Shown here: piece after piece, positions 45,773-59,148 of the stretch
How positions within the stretch are numbered: position 1 is the stretch's first letter
Layout of the letters: the number at the start of each line of letters is the position of its first letter
Source: Membranipora membranacea
Taxonomy: Eukaryota > Bryozoa > Gymnolaemata > Cheilostomatida > Membraniporidae
DNA length: 64,000 nucleotides
Assembly (NCBI GenBank): GCA_914767715.1
Contig: OU612072.1
Coordinates: 19,282,001 to 19,346,000, forward strand
Direction: 5' to 3'
Made by a program: the position numbers and the translations under genes
Notes under the pieces: model-generated
The model's input: the letters and a program-made list of their open reading frames with translations, nothing else
Databases searched by the model: none
Told to the model about the DNA's origin: nothing

Positions 45773-48700
45773 AAGGAAATCTATTTTTTAAACTGGCCGT
45801 AAAAAAAACCAAGGGTCCCCCCTCTGATACTTTTTTAAAATATTTTAAATTCGTTCTAATTCCTGTTCTATGTATCGTAGGATCTTGATATTCGGGATTT
45901 TGAATGAGGCCAATGAGGCCATCAGCTGGTCAGAGTTTGAAAGAATTCCGATGGCTATTTCAAATTCGAGCCTGCCGTTTGGCATGTTTTTTTATGACAA
46001 AAGTGGCCCTCGTAAAAAACGTTGCTGACGTCAAACTAAGAGGAGCAGTCCCAGACGGGTTTCAGCTTCAAAGTCAGCATGAAATTGCCTACGTTATAGA
46101 GTAGGTTAGAAGGAAATCTATTTTTTAAACTGGCCGTAAATAAAACCAAGGGTCCCCCCTTTGTTACTTTTTTTAAATTTTAAACTCGCTCTAATTCCTG
46201 TTTTATTTATCGTAGGATCTTGATATTTGGGATTTTGAATGAGGCCAATGAGGCCATCAGCTGGTCAGAGGTTGAAAGATTTCCGATGGCTACTTCAAAT
46301 CTGAGCCTGCCGTTTTGCATGTTTTTTTATCACAAAAGTGGCCCTCGTCAAAAATGTTGCTGACGTCAAACTAAAAGGAGCAGTCCCAGACGGGTTTCAG
46401 TTTCAAAGTCAGCATGAAATTGCCTACGTTATAGAGTAGGTTAGAAGGAAATCTATTTTTTAAACTGGCCGTAAAAAAAACCAAGGGTCCCCCCTCTGTT
46501 ACTTTTTTAAATTTTAAACTCGCTCTAATTCCTGTTCTATTTATCGTAGGATCTTGATATTCGGGATTTAGAATGAGGCCAATGAGGCCATCAGCTGGTG
46601 AGAGTTTGAAAGAATTCCGATGGCTATTTCAAATTTGAGACCGTATGGCAAGTTTTTTTATGACAAAAGTGGCCCTCGTTAAAAACGTTGTTGGCGCCAA
46701 ACTAAGAGGACCAGTCCCGAACGGGTTTCAGTTTCAAAGTCAGCATGAAATTGCCTACGTTATAGAGTAGGTTAGAAGGAAATCTGTTTTTTAAACTGGC
46801 CGTAAAAAAACCAAGGGTCCCCCCACTGTTACTTTTTAAAAATTTTAAATTCGTTCTAATTCCTGTTCTATTTATCGTAGGATCTTGCTATTTGGGAATT
46901 TGAATGAGGCCAATGAGGCCATCAGCTGGTCAGAGTTTGATAGAATTCCGATGGCTCATTTAAATTTGAGCCTGCCGTTTGGCATGTTTTTTTATGACAA
47001 AAGTGGCCCTCGTTAAAAACGTTGCTGACGCTAAACTAAGAGGAGCAGTCCCGAACGGGTTTCAGTTTCAAAGTCAGCATGAAATTGCCTACGTTATAGA
47101 GTAGGTTAGAAGGAAATCTATTTTTTAAACTGGCCGTAAAAAAAACCAAGGGTCCCCCCTCTGTTACTTATTTAAATTTTAAACTCGCTCTAATTCCTGT
47201 TCTATTTATCGTAGGATCTTGATATTCGGGATTTTGAATGAGGCCAATTAGGCCATCTGCTGGTCCCGAGTTTTAAAGAATTCCGATGGCTATTTCAAAT
47301 TTGAGCCTGCCGTATGGCATGTTTTTTTATGACAAAAGTGGCCCTCGTTAAAAACGTTGTTGGCGCCAAACTAAGAGGACCAGTCCCGAACGGGTTTCAG
47401 TTTCAAAGTCAGCATGAAATTGGCTGCGTTATAGAGTAGGTTAGAAGGAAATCTATCTTTTAAACTGGCCGTAAAAAAAACCAAGGGTCCCCCCTCTGAA
47501 ACTTTTTTAAATTTTGAATTCGTTCTAATTCCTGTTCTATGTATCGTAGGATCTTGATATTCGGGATTTTGAATGAGGCCAATGAGGCCATCAGCTGGTC
47601 AGAGTTCGAAAGAATTCCGATGGCTATTTAAAACTTGAGCCTGCTGTTTGGCATGTTTTTTTGGGACAAAAGTAGCACTCGTTTAAAACATTGCTGACGC
47701 CAAACTAAGAGGAGCAGTCCCGACAGGTTTCAGTTTTAAAGTCAGCATGAAATCGCCTACGTTATAGAGTAGGTTAGAAGGAAATCTATTTTTTAATCTG
47801 GTCGTAAAAAAAACCAAGGGTCCCCCGTTTGTTACTTTTTTTAATTTTAAACTCGCTCTAATTCCTGTTCTATTTATCGTAGGATCTTGATATTCGGGAT
47901 TTAGAATGAGGCCAATGAGGCCATCAGCTGGTGAGAGTTTGAAAGAATTCCGATGGCTATTTCAAATTTGAGCCTGCCGTATGGCATGTTTTTTTATGAC
48001 AAAAGTGGCCCTCGTTAAAAACGTTGTTGGCGCCAAACTAAGAGGACCAGTCCCGAACGGGTTTCAGTTTCAAAGTCAGCATGAAATTGCCTACGTTATA
48101 GAGTAGGTTAGAAGGAAATCTGTTTTTTAAACTGGCCGTAAAAAAAACCAAGGGTCCCCCCTCTGTTACTTATTTAAATTTTAAACTGGCTCTAATTCCT
48201 GTTCTATTTATCGTAGGATCTTGATATTCGGGATTTTGAATGAGGCCAATGAGGCCATCTGCTGGTCCCGAGTTTTAAAGAATTCCGATGGCTATTTCAA
48301 ATTTCAGCCTGCCGTATGGCATGTTTTTTTATGACAAAAGTGGCCCTCGTTAAAAACGTTGTTGGCGCCAATCTAAGAGGACCAGTCCCGAACGGGTTTC
48401 AGTTTCAAAGTCAGCATGAAATTGGCTGCGTTATAGAGTAGGTTAGAAGGAAATCTATTTTTTAAACTGGCCGTAAAAAAAACCAAGGGTCCCCCCTCTG
48501 ATACTTTTTTAAATTTTAAATTCGTTCTAATTCCTGTTCTACGTATCGTAGGATCTTGATATTCGGGATTTTGAATAAGGCCAATGAGGCCATCAGCTGG
48601 TCAGAGTTTGAAAGAATTCCGATGGCTATTTAAAACTTGAGCCTGCTGTTTGGTATGTTTTTTTATGACAAAAGTAGCACTCGTTTAAAACATTGCTGAC

Positions 48701-51452
48701 GCCAAACTAAGAGGAGCAGTCCCGAACGGGTTTCAGTTTTAAAGTCAGCATGAAATTGCCTACGCTATAGAGTAGGTTAAAAGGAAATCTATTTTTTAAT
48801 CTGGTCGTAAAAAAAACCAAGGGTCCCCCGTTTGTTACTTTTTTTAATTTTAAACTCGCTCTAATTCCTGTTCTATTTATCGTAGGATCTTGATATTCGG
48901 GATTTAGAATGAGGCCAATGAGGCCATCAGCTGGTGAGAGTTTGAAAGAATTCCGATGGCTATTTCAAATTTGAGCCTGCCGTATGGCATGTTTTTTTAT
49001 GACAAAAGTGGCCCTCGTTAAAAACGTTGTTGGCGCCAAACTAAGAGGACCAGTCCCGAACGGGTTTCAGTTTCAAAGTCAGCATGAAATTGGCTGCGTC
49101 ATAGAGTAGGTTAGAAGGAAATCTATTTTTTAAACTGGCCGTAAAAAAAACCAAGGGTCCCCCCTCTGATACTTTTTTAAATTTTAAATTCGTTCTAATT
49201 CCTGTTCTATGTATCGTAGGATCTTGATATTCGGGATTTTGAATGAGGCCAATGAGGCCATCAGCTGGTCAGAGTTTGAAAGAATTCCGATGGCTATTTT
49301 AAATTTGAGCCTGCTGCTTGGCATGTTTTTTTATGACAAATGTGGCCCTCGTAAAAAACGTTGCTGACGCCAAACTAAGAGGAGCAGTCCCAAACGGGTT
49401 TCAGTTTCAAAGTCAGCATGAATTTGCCTACGTTATAGAGTAGGTTAGAAGGAAATCTATTTTTTAAACTGGCCGTAAGAAAAACCAATGGTCCCCCGTT
49501 TGTTACTTTTTTTAATTTTACACTCGCTCTAATTCCTGTTCTATTTATCGTAGGATCATGATATTCGGGATTTAGAATGAGGCCAATGAGGCCATCAGCT
49601 GGTCAGAGTTTGAAAGAATTCCGATGGCTATTTAAAACTTGAGCCTGCTGTTTGGCATGTTTTTTTATGACAAAAGTAGCACTCGTTAAAAACATTGCTG
49701 ACGCCAAACTAAGAGGAGCAGTCCCAAACGGGTTTCAGTTTTAAAGTCAGCATGAAATTGCCTACGTTATAGAGTAGGTTAGAAGGAAATCTATTTTTTA
49801 ATCTGGTCGTAAAAAAAACCAAGGGTCCCCCCTTTGTTACTTTTTTTAATTTTAAACTCGCTCTAATTCCTGTTCTATTAATCGTAGGATCTTGATATTC
49901 GGGATTTAGAATGAGGCCAATGAGGCCATCAGCTGGTCAGAGTTTGAAAGAATTCCGATGGCTATTCAAAACTTGAGCCTGCTGTTTGGCATGTTTTTTT
50001 ATGACAAAAGTAGCACTCGTTAAAAACATTGCTGACGCCAAACTAAGAGGAGCAGTCCCGAACGGGTTTCAGATTTAAAGTCAGCATGAAATTGCCTACG
50101 TTATAGAATAGGTTAGAAGGAAATCTATTTTTTAATCTGGTCGTAAAAAAAACCAAGGGTCCCCCCTTTGTTACTTTTTTTAATTTTAAACTCGCTCTAA
50201 TTCCTGTTCTATTTATCGTAGGATCTTGATATTCGGGATTTAGGATGAGGCCAATGAGGCCATCAGCTGGTGAGAGTTTGAAAGAATTCCGATGGCTATT
50301 TCAAATTTGAGCCTGCCGTATGGCATGTTTTTTTATGACAAAAGTGGCCCTCGTTAAAAACGTTGTTGGCGCCAAACTAAGAGGACCAGTCCCGAACGGG
50401 TTTCAGTTTCAAAGTCAGCATGAAATTGCCTACGTTATAGAGTAGGTTAGAAGGAAATCTATTTTTTAAACTGGCCGTAAAAAAAACCAAGGGTCCTCCT
50501 CTGTTACTTATTTAAATTTTAAACTCGCTCTAATTCCTGTTCTATTTATCGTAGGATCTTGATATTCGGGATTTTGAATGAGGCCAATGAGGCCATCTGC
50601 TGGTCCCAAGTTTTAAAGAATTCCGATGGCTATTTCAAATTTCAGCCTGCCGTATGGCATGTTTTTTTATGACAAAAGTGGCCCTCGTTAAAAACGTTGT
50701 TGGCGCCAAACTAAGAGGACCAGTCCCGAACGGGTTTCAGTTTCAAAGTCAGCATGAAATTGGCTGCGTTATAGAGTAGGTTAGAAGGAAATCTATTTTT
50801 TAAACTGGCCGTAAAAAAAACCAAGGGTCCCCCCTCTGATACTTTTTTAAATTTTAAATTCGTTCTAATTCCTGTTCTACGTATCGTAGGATCTTGATAT
50901 TCGGGATTTTGAATAAGGCCAATGAGGCCATCAGCTGGTCAGAGTTTGAAAGAATTCCGATGGCTATTTAAAACTTGAGCCTGCTGTTTGGTATGTTTTT
51001 TTATGACAAAAGTAGCACTCGTTTAAAACATTGCTGACGCCAAACTAAGAGGAGCAGTCCCGAACGGGTTTCAGTTTTAAAGTCAGCATGAAATTGCCTA
51101 CGCTATAGAGTAGGTTAAAAGGAAATCTATTTTTTAATCTGGTCGTAAAAAAAACCAAGGGTCCCCCGTTTGTTACTTTTTTTAATTTTAAACTCGCTCT
51201 AATTCCTGTTCTATTTATCGTAGGATCTTGATATTCGGGATTTAGAATGAGGCCAATGAGGCCATCAGCTGGTGAGAGTTTGAAAGAATTCCGATGGCTA
51301 TTTCAAATTTGAGCCTGCCGTATGGCATGTTTTTTTATGACAAAAGTGGCCCTCGTTAAAAACGTTGTTGGCGCCAAACTAAGAGGACCAGTCCCGAACG
51401 GGTTTCAGTTTCAAAGTCAGCATGAAATTGGCTGCGTTATAGAGTAGGTTAG
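45773..51452 (+). repeat. HOR-C copy 2, 17 of 18 monomers
   Basis: Seventeen monomers start at 45773, 46110, 46445, 46776, 47110, 47445, 47778, 48112, 48447, 48781, 49115, 49449, 49783, 50117, 50451, 50785 and 51119. Every start is exactly 6,014 bp after its partner in copy 1, and I saw no base difference while reading. The match begins one monomer earlier (39425 and 45439) and ends near 51492. Monomer 18 is missing; the array continues at 51453 with a monomer-11 type. Confidence 0.92.
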
Positions 51453-52119
51453 AAGGAAATCTATTTTTTAAACTGGCCGTAAAAAAAACCAAGGGTCCCC
51501 CCTCTGATACTTTTTTAAATTTTAAATTCGTTCTAATTCCTGTTCTATGTATCGTAGGATCTTGATATTCGGGATTTTGAATGAGGCCAATGAGGCCATC
51601 AGCTGGTCAGAGTTTGAAAGAATTCCGATGGCTATTTTAAATTTGAGCCTGCTGCTTGGCATGATTTTTATGACAAATGTGGCCCTCGTAAAAAACGTTG
51701 CTGACGCCAAACTAAGAGGAGCAGTCCCAAACGGGTTTCAGTTTCAAAGTCAGCATGAATTTGCCTACGTTATAGAGTAGGTTAGAAGGAAATCTATTTT
51801 TTAAACTGGCCGTAAGAAAAACCAATGGTCCCCCGTTTGTTACTTTTTTTAATTTTACACTCGCTCTAATTCCTGTTCTATTTATCGTAGGATCATGATA
51901 TTCGGGATTTAGAATGAGGCCAATGAGGCCATCAGCTGGTCAGAGTTTGAAAGAATTCCGATGGCTATTTAAAACTTGAGCCTGCTGTTTGGCATGTTTT
52001 TTTATGACAAAAGTAGCACTCGTTAAAAACATTGCTGACGCCAAACTAAGAGGAGCAGTCCCAAACGGGTTTCAGTTTTAAAGTCAGCATGAAATTGCCT
52101 ACGTTATAGAGTAGGTTAG
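51453..52119 (+). repeat. Two monomers re-entering HOR-C at position 11
   Basis: Starts: 51453 and 51786, matching HOR-C monomers 11 and 12. 51453 has a private shortened T run (CATGATTTTTATGAC), giving a 333-bp monomer. The step from monomer 17 to 11 is what unequal exchange between the related monomers 10 and 17 would produce. Confidence 0.85.
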
Positions 52120-52787
52120 AAGGAAATCTATTTTTTAATCTGGTCGTAAAAAAAACCAAGGGTCCCCCCTTTGTTACTTTTTTTAATTTTAAACTCGCTC
52201 TAATTCCTGTTCTATTAATCGTAGGATCTTGATATTCGGGATTTAGAATGAGGCCAATGAGGCCATCAGCTGGTCAGAGTTTGAAAGAATTCCGATGGCT
52301 ATTCAAAACTTGAGCCTGCTGTTTGGCATGTTTTTTTATGACAAAAGTAGCACTCGTTAAAAACATTGCTGACGCCAAACTAAGAGGAGCAGTCCCGAAC
52401 GGGTTTCAGATTTAAAGTCAGCATGAAATTGCCTACGTTATAGAATAGGTTAGAAGGAAATCTATTTTTTAATCTGGTCGTAAAAAAAACCAAGGGTCCC
52501 CCCTTTGTTACTTTTTTTAATTTTAAACTCGCTCTAATTCCTGTTCTATTTATCGTAGGATCTTGATATTCGGGATTTAGGATGAGGCCAATGAGGCCAT
52601 CAGCTGGTGAGAGTTTGAAAGAATTCCGATGGCTATTTCAAATTTGAGCCTGCCGTATGGCATGTTTTTTTATGACAAAAGTGGCCCTCGTTAAAAACGT
52701 TGTTGGCGCCAAACTAAGAGGACCAGTCCCGAACGGGTTTCAGTTTCAAAGTCAGCATGAAATTGGCTGCGTTATAGAGTAGGTTAG

Positions 52788-53122
52788 AAGGAAATCTATT
52801 TTTTAAACTGGCCGTAAAAAAAACCAAGGGTCCCCCCTCTGATACTTTTTTAAATTTTAAATTCGTTCTAATTCCTGTTCTATGTATCGTAGGATCTTGA
52901 TATTCGGGATTTTGAATGAGGCCAATGAGGCCATCAGCTGGTCAGAATTTTTAAAGAATTCCGATGGCTATTTCAAATTTGAGCCTGCCGTATGGCATGT
53001 TTTTTTATGACAAAAGTGGCCCTCGTTAAAAACGTTGTTGACGCCAAACTAAGAGGAGCAGTCCCGAACGGGTTTCAGTTTCAGTGTCAGCATGAAATTG
53101 CCTACGTTATAGAGTAGGTTAG
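52788..53122 (+). repeat. Hybrid monomer (54461 type / 54796 type)
   Basis: The 5' part has GTCAGAATTTTTAAAG, as at 54461. The 3' part has ACGTTGTTGACGCC and CAGTGTCAG, as at 54796. The switch lies between about 52953 and 53037. Confidence 0.85.
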
Positions 53123-53457
53123 AAGGAAATGTATTTTTTAAACTGGCCGTAAAAAAAACCAAGGGTCCCCCCTCTGTTACTTATTCAAATTTTAAACTCG
53201 CTCTAATTCCTGTTCTATTTATCGTAGGATCTTGATATTCGGGATTTTGAATGAGGCCAATGAGGCCATCAGCTGGTCCCGAGTTTTAAAGAATTCCGAT
53301 GGCTATTTCAAATTTGAGCCTGCCGTATGGCATGTTTTTTTATGACAAAAGTGGCCCTCGTTAAAAACGTTGCTGACGCCAAACTAAGAGGAGCAGTCCC
53401 AAACGGGTTTCAGTTTCAAAGTCAGCATGAAATTGCCTACGTTATAGAGTAGGTTAG

Positions 53458-53792
53458 AAGGAAATCTATTTATTAAACTGGCCGTAAAAAAAACCAATGG
53501 TCCCCCCTTTGTTACTTTTTTTAAATTTTACACTCGCTCTAATTCCTGTTCTATTTATCGTAGGATCTTGATATTCGGGATTTAGAATGAGGCCAATGAG
53601 GCCATCAGCTGGTCAGAGTTTGAAAGAATTCCGATGGCTATTTCAAATTCGAGCCTGCCGTTTGGCATGTTTTTTTATGACAAAAGTGGCCCTCGTTGAA
53701 AACGTTGCTGACGCCAAACTAAGAGGCGCAGTCCCAAACGGGTTTCAGTTTCAAAGTCAGCATGAAATTGCCTACGTTATAGAGTAGGTTAG
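53458..53792 (+). repeat. Hybrid monomer (55465 type / 337-bp type)
   Basis: The start is like 55465 (CTATTTATTAAACTGG, CCAATGG, TTTACACTCG, GGATTTAG). The end is of 55800 type (ATTCGAGCC, GTTGAAAACG, AGGCGCAG). The switch lies between 53584 and 53643. ATCTTGATATT in place of ATCTTCATATT suggests an additional small change. Confidence 0.82.
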
Positions 53793-55799
53793 AAGGAAAT
53801 CTATTTTTTAATCTGGTCGTAAAAAAAACCAAGGGTCCCCCCTTTGTTACTTTTTTTAATTTTAAACTCGCTCTAATTCCTGTTCTATTAATCGTAGGAT
53901 CTTGATATTCGGGATTTAGAATGAGGCCAATGAGGCCATCAGCTGGTCAGAGTTTGAAAGAATTCCGATGGCTATTCAAAACTTGAGCCTGCTGTTTGGC
54001 ATGTTTTTTTATGACAAAAGTAGCACTCGTTAAAAACATTGCTGACGCCAAACTAAGAGGAGCAGTCCCGAACGGGTTTCAGATTTAAAGTCAGCATGAA
54101 ATTGCCTACGTTATAGAATAGGTTAGAAGGAAATCTATTTTTTAATCTGGTCGTAAAAAAAACCAAGGGTCCCCCCTTTGTTACTTTTTTTAATTTTAAA
54201 CTCGCTCTAATTCCTGTTCTATTTATCGTAGGATCTTGATATTCGGGATTTAGGATGAGGCCAATGAGGCCATCAGCTGGTGAGAGTTTGAAAGAATTCC
54301 GATGGCTATTTCAAATTTGAGCCTGCCGTATGGCATGTTTTTTTATGACAAAAGTGGCCCTCGTTAAAAACGTTGTTGGCGCCAAACTAAGAGGACCAGT
54401 CCCGAACGGGTTTCAGTTTCAAAGTCAGCATGAAATTGGCTGCGTTATAGAGTAGGTTAGAAGGAAATCTATTTTTTAAACTGGCCGTAAAAAAAACCAA
54501 GGGTCCCCCCTCTGATACTTTTTTAAATTTTAAATTCGTTCTAATTCCTGTTCTATGTATCGTAGGATCTTGATATTCGGGATTTTGAATGAGGCCAATG
54601 AGGCCATCAGCTGGTCAGAATTTTTAAAGAATTCCGATGGCTATTTCAAATTTGAGCCTGCCGTATGGCATGTTTTTTTATGACAAAAGTGGCCCTCGTT
54701 AAAAACGTTTTTGGCGCCAAACTAAGAGGACCAGTCCCGAACGGGTTTCAGTTTCAAAGTCAGCATGAAATTGGCTGCGTTATAGAGTAGGTTAGAAGGA
54801 AATCTATTTTTTAAACTGGCCGTAAAAAAAACCAAGGGTCCCCCCTCTGTTACTTTTTTAAATTTTAAACTCGCTCTAATTCCTGTTCTATTTATCGTAG
54901 GATCTTGATATTCGGGATTTAGAATGAGGCCAATGAGGCCATCAGCTGGTGAGAGTTTGAAAGAATTCCGATGGCTATTTCAAATTTGAGCCTGCCGTAT
55001 GGCATGTTTTTTTATGACAAAAGTGGCCCTCGTTAAAAACGTTGTTGACGCCAAACTAAGAGGAGCAGTCCCGAACGGGTTTCAGTTTCAGTGTCAGCAT
55101 GAAATTGCCTACGTTATAGAGTAGGTTAGAAGGAAATGTATTTTTTAAACTGGCCGTAAAAAAAACCAAGGGTCCCCCCTCTGTTACTTATTCAAATTTT
55201 AAACTCGCTCTAATTCCTGTTCTATTTATCGTAGGATCTTGATATTCGGGATTTTGAATGAGGCCAATGAGGCCATCAGCTGGTCCCGAGTTTTAAAGAA
55301 TTCCGATGGCTATTTCAAATTTGAGCCTGCCGTATGGCATGTTTTTTTATGACAAAAGTGGCCCTCGTTAAAAACGTTGCTGACGCCAAACTAAGAGGAG
55401 CAGTCCCAAACGGGTTTCAGTGTCAAAGTCAGCATGAAATTGCCTACGTTATAGAGTAGGTTAGAAGGAAATCTATTTATTAAACTGGCCGTAAAAAAAA
55501 CCAATGGTCCCCCCTTTGTTACTTTTTTTAAATTTTACACTCGCTCTAATTCCTGTTCTATTTATCGTAGGATCTTCATATTCGGGATTTAGAATGAGGC
55601 CAATGAGGCCATCAGCTGGTCAGAGTTTGAAAGAATTCCGATGGCTATTCAAAACTTGAGCCTGCCGTATGGCATGTTTTTTTATGACAAAAGTGGCCCT
55701 CGTTAAAAACGTTGTTGGCGCCAAACTAAGAGGACCAGTCCCGAACGGGTTTCAGTTTTAAAGTCAGCATGAAATTGGCTGCGTTATAGAGTAGGTTAG
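53793..55799 (+). repeat. Six monomers; with 55800 a 7-mer
   Basis: Starts: 53793, 54127, 54461, 54796, 55130 and 55465, followed by the 337-bp type at 55800. The order matches 37753-39758 plus 39759 at about a 16-kb distance. 55465 keeps CTATTTATTAAACTGG, shared only with the hybrid at 53458, which ties these two blocks together. Confidence 0.86.
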
Positions 55800-58477
55800 A
55801 AGGAAATCTATTTTTTAAACTGGCCGTAAAAAAAACCAAGGGTCCCCCCTCTGATACTTTTTTAAAATATTTTAAATTCGTTCTAATTCCTGTTCTATGT
55901 ATCGTAGGATCTTGATATTCGGGATTTTGAATGAGGCCAATGAGGCCATCAGCTGGTCAGAGTTTGAAAGAATTCCGATGGCTATTTCAAATTCGAGCCT
56001 GCCGTTTGGCATGTTTTTTTATGACAAAAGTGGCCCTCGTTGAAAACGTTGCTGACGCCAAACTAAGAGGCGCAGTCCCAAACGGGTTTCAGTTTCAAAG
56101 TCAGCATGAAATTGCCTACGTTATAGAGTAGGTTAGAAGGAAATCTATTTTTTAAACTGGCCGTAAAAAAAACCAAGGGTCCCCCTCTGATACTCTTTTA
56201 AATTTTAAATTCGTTCTAATTCCTGTTCTATGTATCGTAGGATCTTGATATTCGGGATTTTGAATGAGGCCAATGAGGCCATCAGCTGGTCAGAGTTTAA
56301 AAAGAATTCCGATGGCTATTTTAAATTTGAGCCTGCTGCTTGGCATGTTTTTTTATGACAAAAGTTGCCCTCGTAAAAAACGTTGCTGACGCCAAACTAA
56401 GAGGAGCAGTCCCAAACGGGTTTCAGTTTCAAAGTCAGCATGAAATTGCCTACGTTATAGAGTAGGTTAGAAGGAAATCTATTTTTTAAACTGGCCGTAA
56501 GAAAAACCAATGGTCCCCCCTTTGTTACTTTTTTTAATTTTACACTCGCTCTAATTCCTGTTCTATTTATCGTAGGATCATGATATTCGGGATTTAGAAT
56601 GAGGCCAATGAGGCCATCAGCTGGTCAGAGTTTGAAAGAATTCCGATGGCTATTTAAAACTTGAGCCTGCTGTTTGGCATGTTTTTTTATGACAAAAGTA
56701 GCACTCGTTAAAAACATTGCTGACGCCAAACTAAGAGGAGCAGTCCCGAACGGGTTTCAGTTTTAAAGTCAGCATGAAATTGCGTACGTTATAGAGTAGG
56801 TTAGAAGGAAATCTATTTTTTAATCTGGTCGTAAAAAAAACCAAGGGTCCCCCCTTTGTTACTTTTTTTAATTTTAAACTCGCTCTAATTCCTGTTCTAT
56901 TAATCGTAGGATCTTGATATTCGGGATTTAGAATGAGGCCAATGAGGCCATCAGCTGGTCAGAGTTTGAAAGAATTCCGATGGCTATTTCAAATTTGAGC
57001 CTGCCGTATGGCATGTTTTTTTTATGACAAAAGTGGCCCTCGTTAAAAACGTTATTGACGCCAAACTAAGAGGAGCAGTCCCGAACGGGTTTCAGTTTCA
57101 GTGTCAGCATGAAATTGCCTACGTTATAGAGTAGGTTAGAAGGAAATGTATTTTTTAAACTGGCCGTAAAAAAAACCAAGGGTCCCCCCTCTGTTACTTA
57201 TTTAAATTTTAAACTCGCTCTAATTCCTGTTCTATTTATCGTAGGATCTTGATATTCGGGATTTTGAATGAGGCCAATGAGGCCATCAGCTGGTCCCGAG
57301 TTTTAAAGAATTCCGATGGCTATTTCAAATTTGAGCCTGCCGTATGGCATGTTTTTTTATGACAAAAGTGGCCCTCGTTAAAAACGTTGTTGGCGCCAAA
57401 CTAAGAGGACCAGTCCCGAACGGGTTTCAGTTTCAAAGTCAGCATGAAATTGGCTGCGTTATAGAGTAGGTTAGAAGGAAATCTATTTTTTAAACTGGCC
57501 GTAAAAAAAACCAAGGGTCCCCCCTCTGTTACTTTTTTAAATTTTAAACTCGCTCTAATTCCTGTTCTATTTATCGTAGGATCTTGATATTCGGGATTTT
57601 GAATGAGGCCAATGAGGCCATCAGCTGGTGAGAGTTTGAAAGAATTCCGATGGCTATTTCAAATTTGAGCCTGCCGTATGGCATGTTTTTTTATGACAAA
57701 AGTGGCCCTCGTTAAAAACGTTGTTGACGCCAAACTAAGAGGAGCAGTCCCGAACGGGTTTCAGTTTCAGTGTCAGCATGAAATTGCCTACGTTATAGAG
57801 TAGGTTAGAAGGAAATGTATTTTTTAAACTGGCCGTAAAAAAAACCAAGGGTCCCCCCTCTGTTACTTATTCAAATTTTAAACTCGCTCTAATTCCTGTT
57901 CTATTTATCGTAGGATCTTGATATTCGGGATTTTGAATGAGGCCAATGAGGCCATCAGCTGGTCCCGAGTTTTAAAGAATTCCGATGGCTATTTCAAATT
58001 TGAGCCTGCCGTATGGCATGTTTTTTTATGACAAAAGTGGCCCTCGTTAAAAACGTTGCTGACGCCAAACTAAGAGGAGCAGTCCCAAACGGGTTTCAGT
58101 TTCAAAGTCAGCATGAAATTGCCTACGTTATAGAGTAGGTTAGAAGGAAATCTATTTTTTAAACTGGCCGTAAAAAAAACCAATGGTCCCCCCTTTGTTA
58201 CTTTTTTTAATTTTACACTCGCTCTAATTCCTGTTCTATTTATCGTAGGATCTTCATATTCGGGATTTAGAATGAGGCCAATGAGGCCATCAGCTGGTCA
58301 GAGTTTGAAAGAATTCCGATGGCTATTCAAAACTTGAGCCTGCCGTATGGCATGTTTTTTTATGACAAAAGTGGCCCTCGTTAAAAACGTTGTTGGCGCC
58401 AAACTAAGAGGACCAGTCCCGAACGGGTTTCAGTTTCAAAGTCAGCATGAAATTGGCTGCGTTATAGAGTAGGTAAG
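55800..58477 (+). repeat. 8-mer HOR (2,678 bp), copy near the right
   Basis: Starts: 55800, 56137, 56471, 56805, 57140, 57475, 57809 and 58144. Each lies 41,112 or 41,111 bp after its partner in 14688-17366. It even shares the rare marks GCGTACG (56,782 region) and GTAAGAAGG (58,473 region). Differences seen: one A in a homopolymer (57140 block), CTATTTTT versus CTAGTTTTT, and GGATTTTG versus GGATTTAG in 57475. Confidence 0.9.
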
Positions 58478-59148
58478 AAGGAAATCTATTTTTTAAACTG
58501 GCCGTAAAAAAAACCAAGGGTCCCCCCTCTGATACTTTTTTAAAATATTTTAAATTCGTTCTAATTCCTGTTCTATGTATCGTAGGATCTTGATATTCGG
58601 GATTTTGAATGAGGCCAATGAGGCCATCAGCTGGTCAGAGTTTGAAAGAATTCCGATGGCTATTTCAAATTCGAGCCTGCCGTTTGGCATGTTTTTTTAT
58701 GACAAAAGTGGCCCTCGTTGAAAACGTTGCTGACGCCAAACTAAGAGGCGCAGTCCCAAACGGGTTTCAGTTTCAAAGTCAGCATGAAATTGCCTACGTT
58801 ATAGAGTAGGTTAGAAGGAAATCTATTTTTTAAACTGGCCGTAAAAAAAACCAAGGGTCCCCCTCTGATACTCTTTTAAATTTTAAATTCGTTCTAATTC
58901 CTGTTCTATGTATCGTAGGATCTTGATATTCGGGATTTTGAATGAGGCCAATGAGGCCATCAGCTGGTCAGAGTTTGAAAGAATTCCGATGGCTATTTCA
59001 AATTTGAGCCTGCCGTTTGGCATGTTTTTTTTATGACAAAAGTGGCCCTCGTTAAAAACGTTGCTGACGTCAAACTAAGAGGGGCAGTCCCGAACGGGTT
59101 TCAGTTTCAAAGTCAGCATGAAATTGGCTGCGTCATAGAGTAGGTTAG
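58478..59148 (+). repeat. 337-bp type plus a mosaic monomer
   Basis: Starts: 58478 and 58815. 58478 matches 17367. 58815 begins like 15025/17704 (CCCCCTCTGATACTC) but continues with CCGTTTGGCATG, a T8 run, TGACGTCA, GAGGGGCAG and GCTGCGTCATAG. Its end resembles 32078, whose downstream neighbour 32409 also follows here as 59149. It is the junction where the 41-kb match ends and the 26.7-kb match begins. Confidence 0.82.

Larger units (their letters stand above)
52120..53792 (+). repeat. 5-mer (1,673 bp) derived from a 7-mer by two losses
   Basis: Starts: 52120, 52454, 52788, 53123 and 53458. Compared with the seven monomers at 53793-56136, the third and fifth are hybrids that each delete one monomer. 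Monomers 1 and 2 match HOR-C monomers 13 and 14. Confidence 0.85.
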
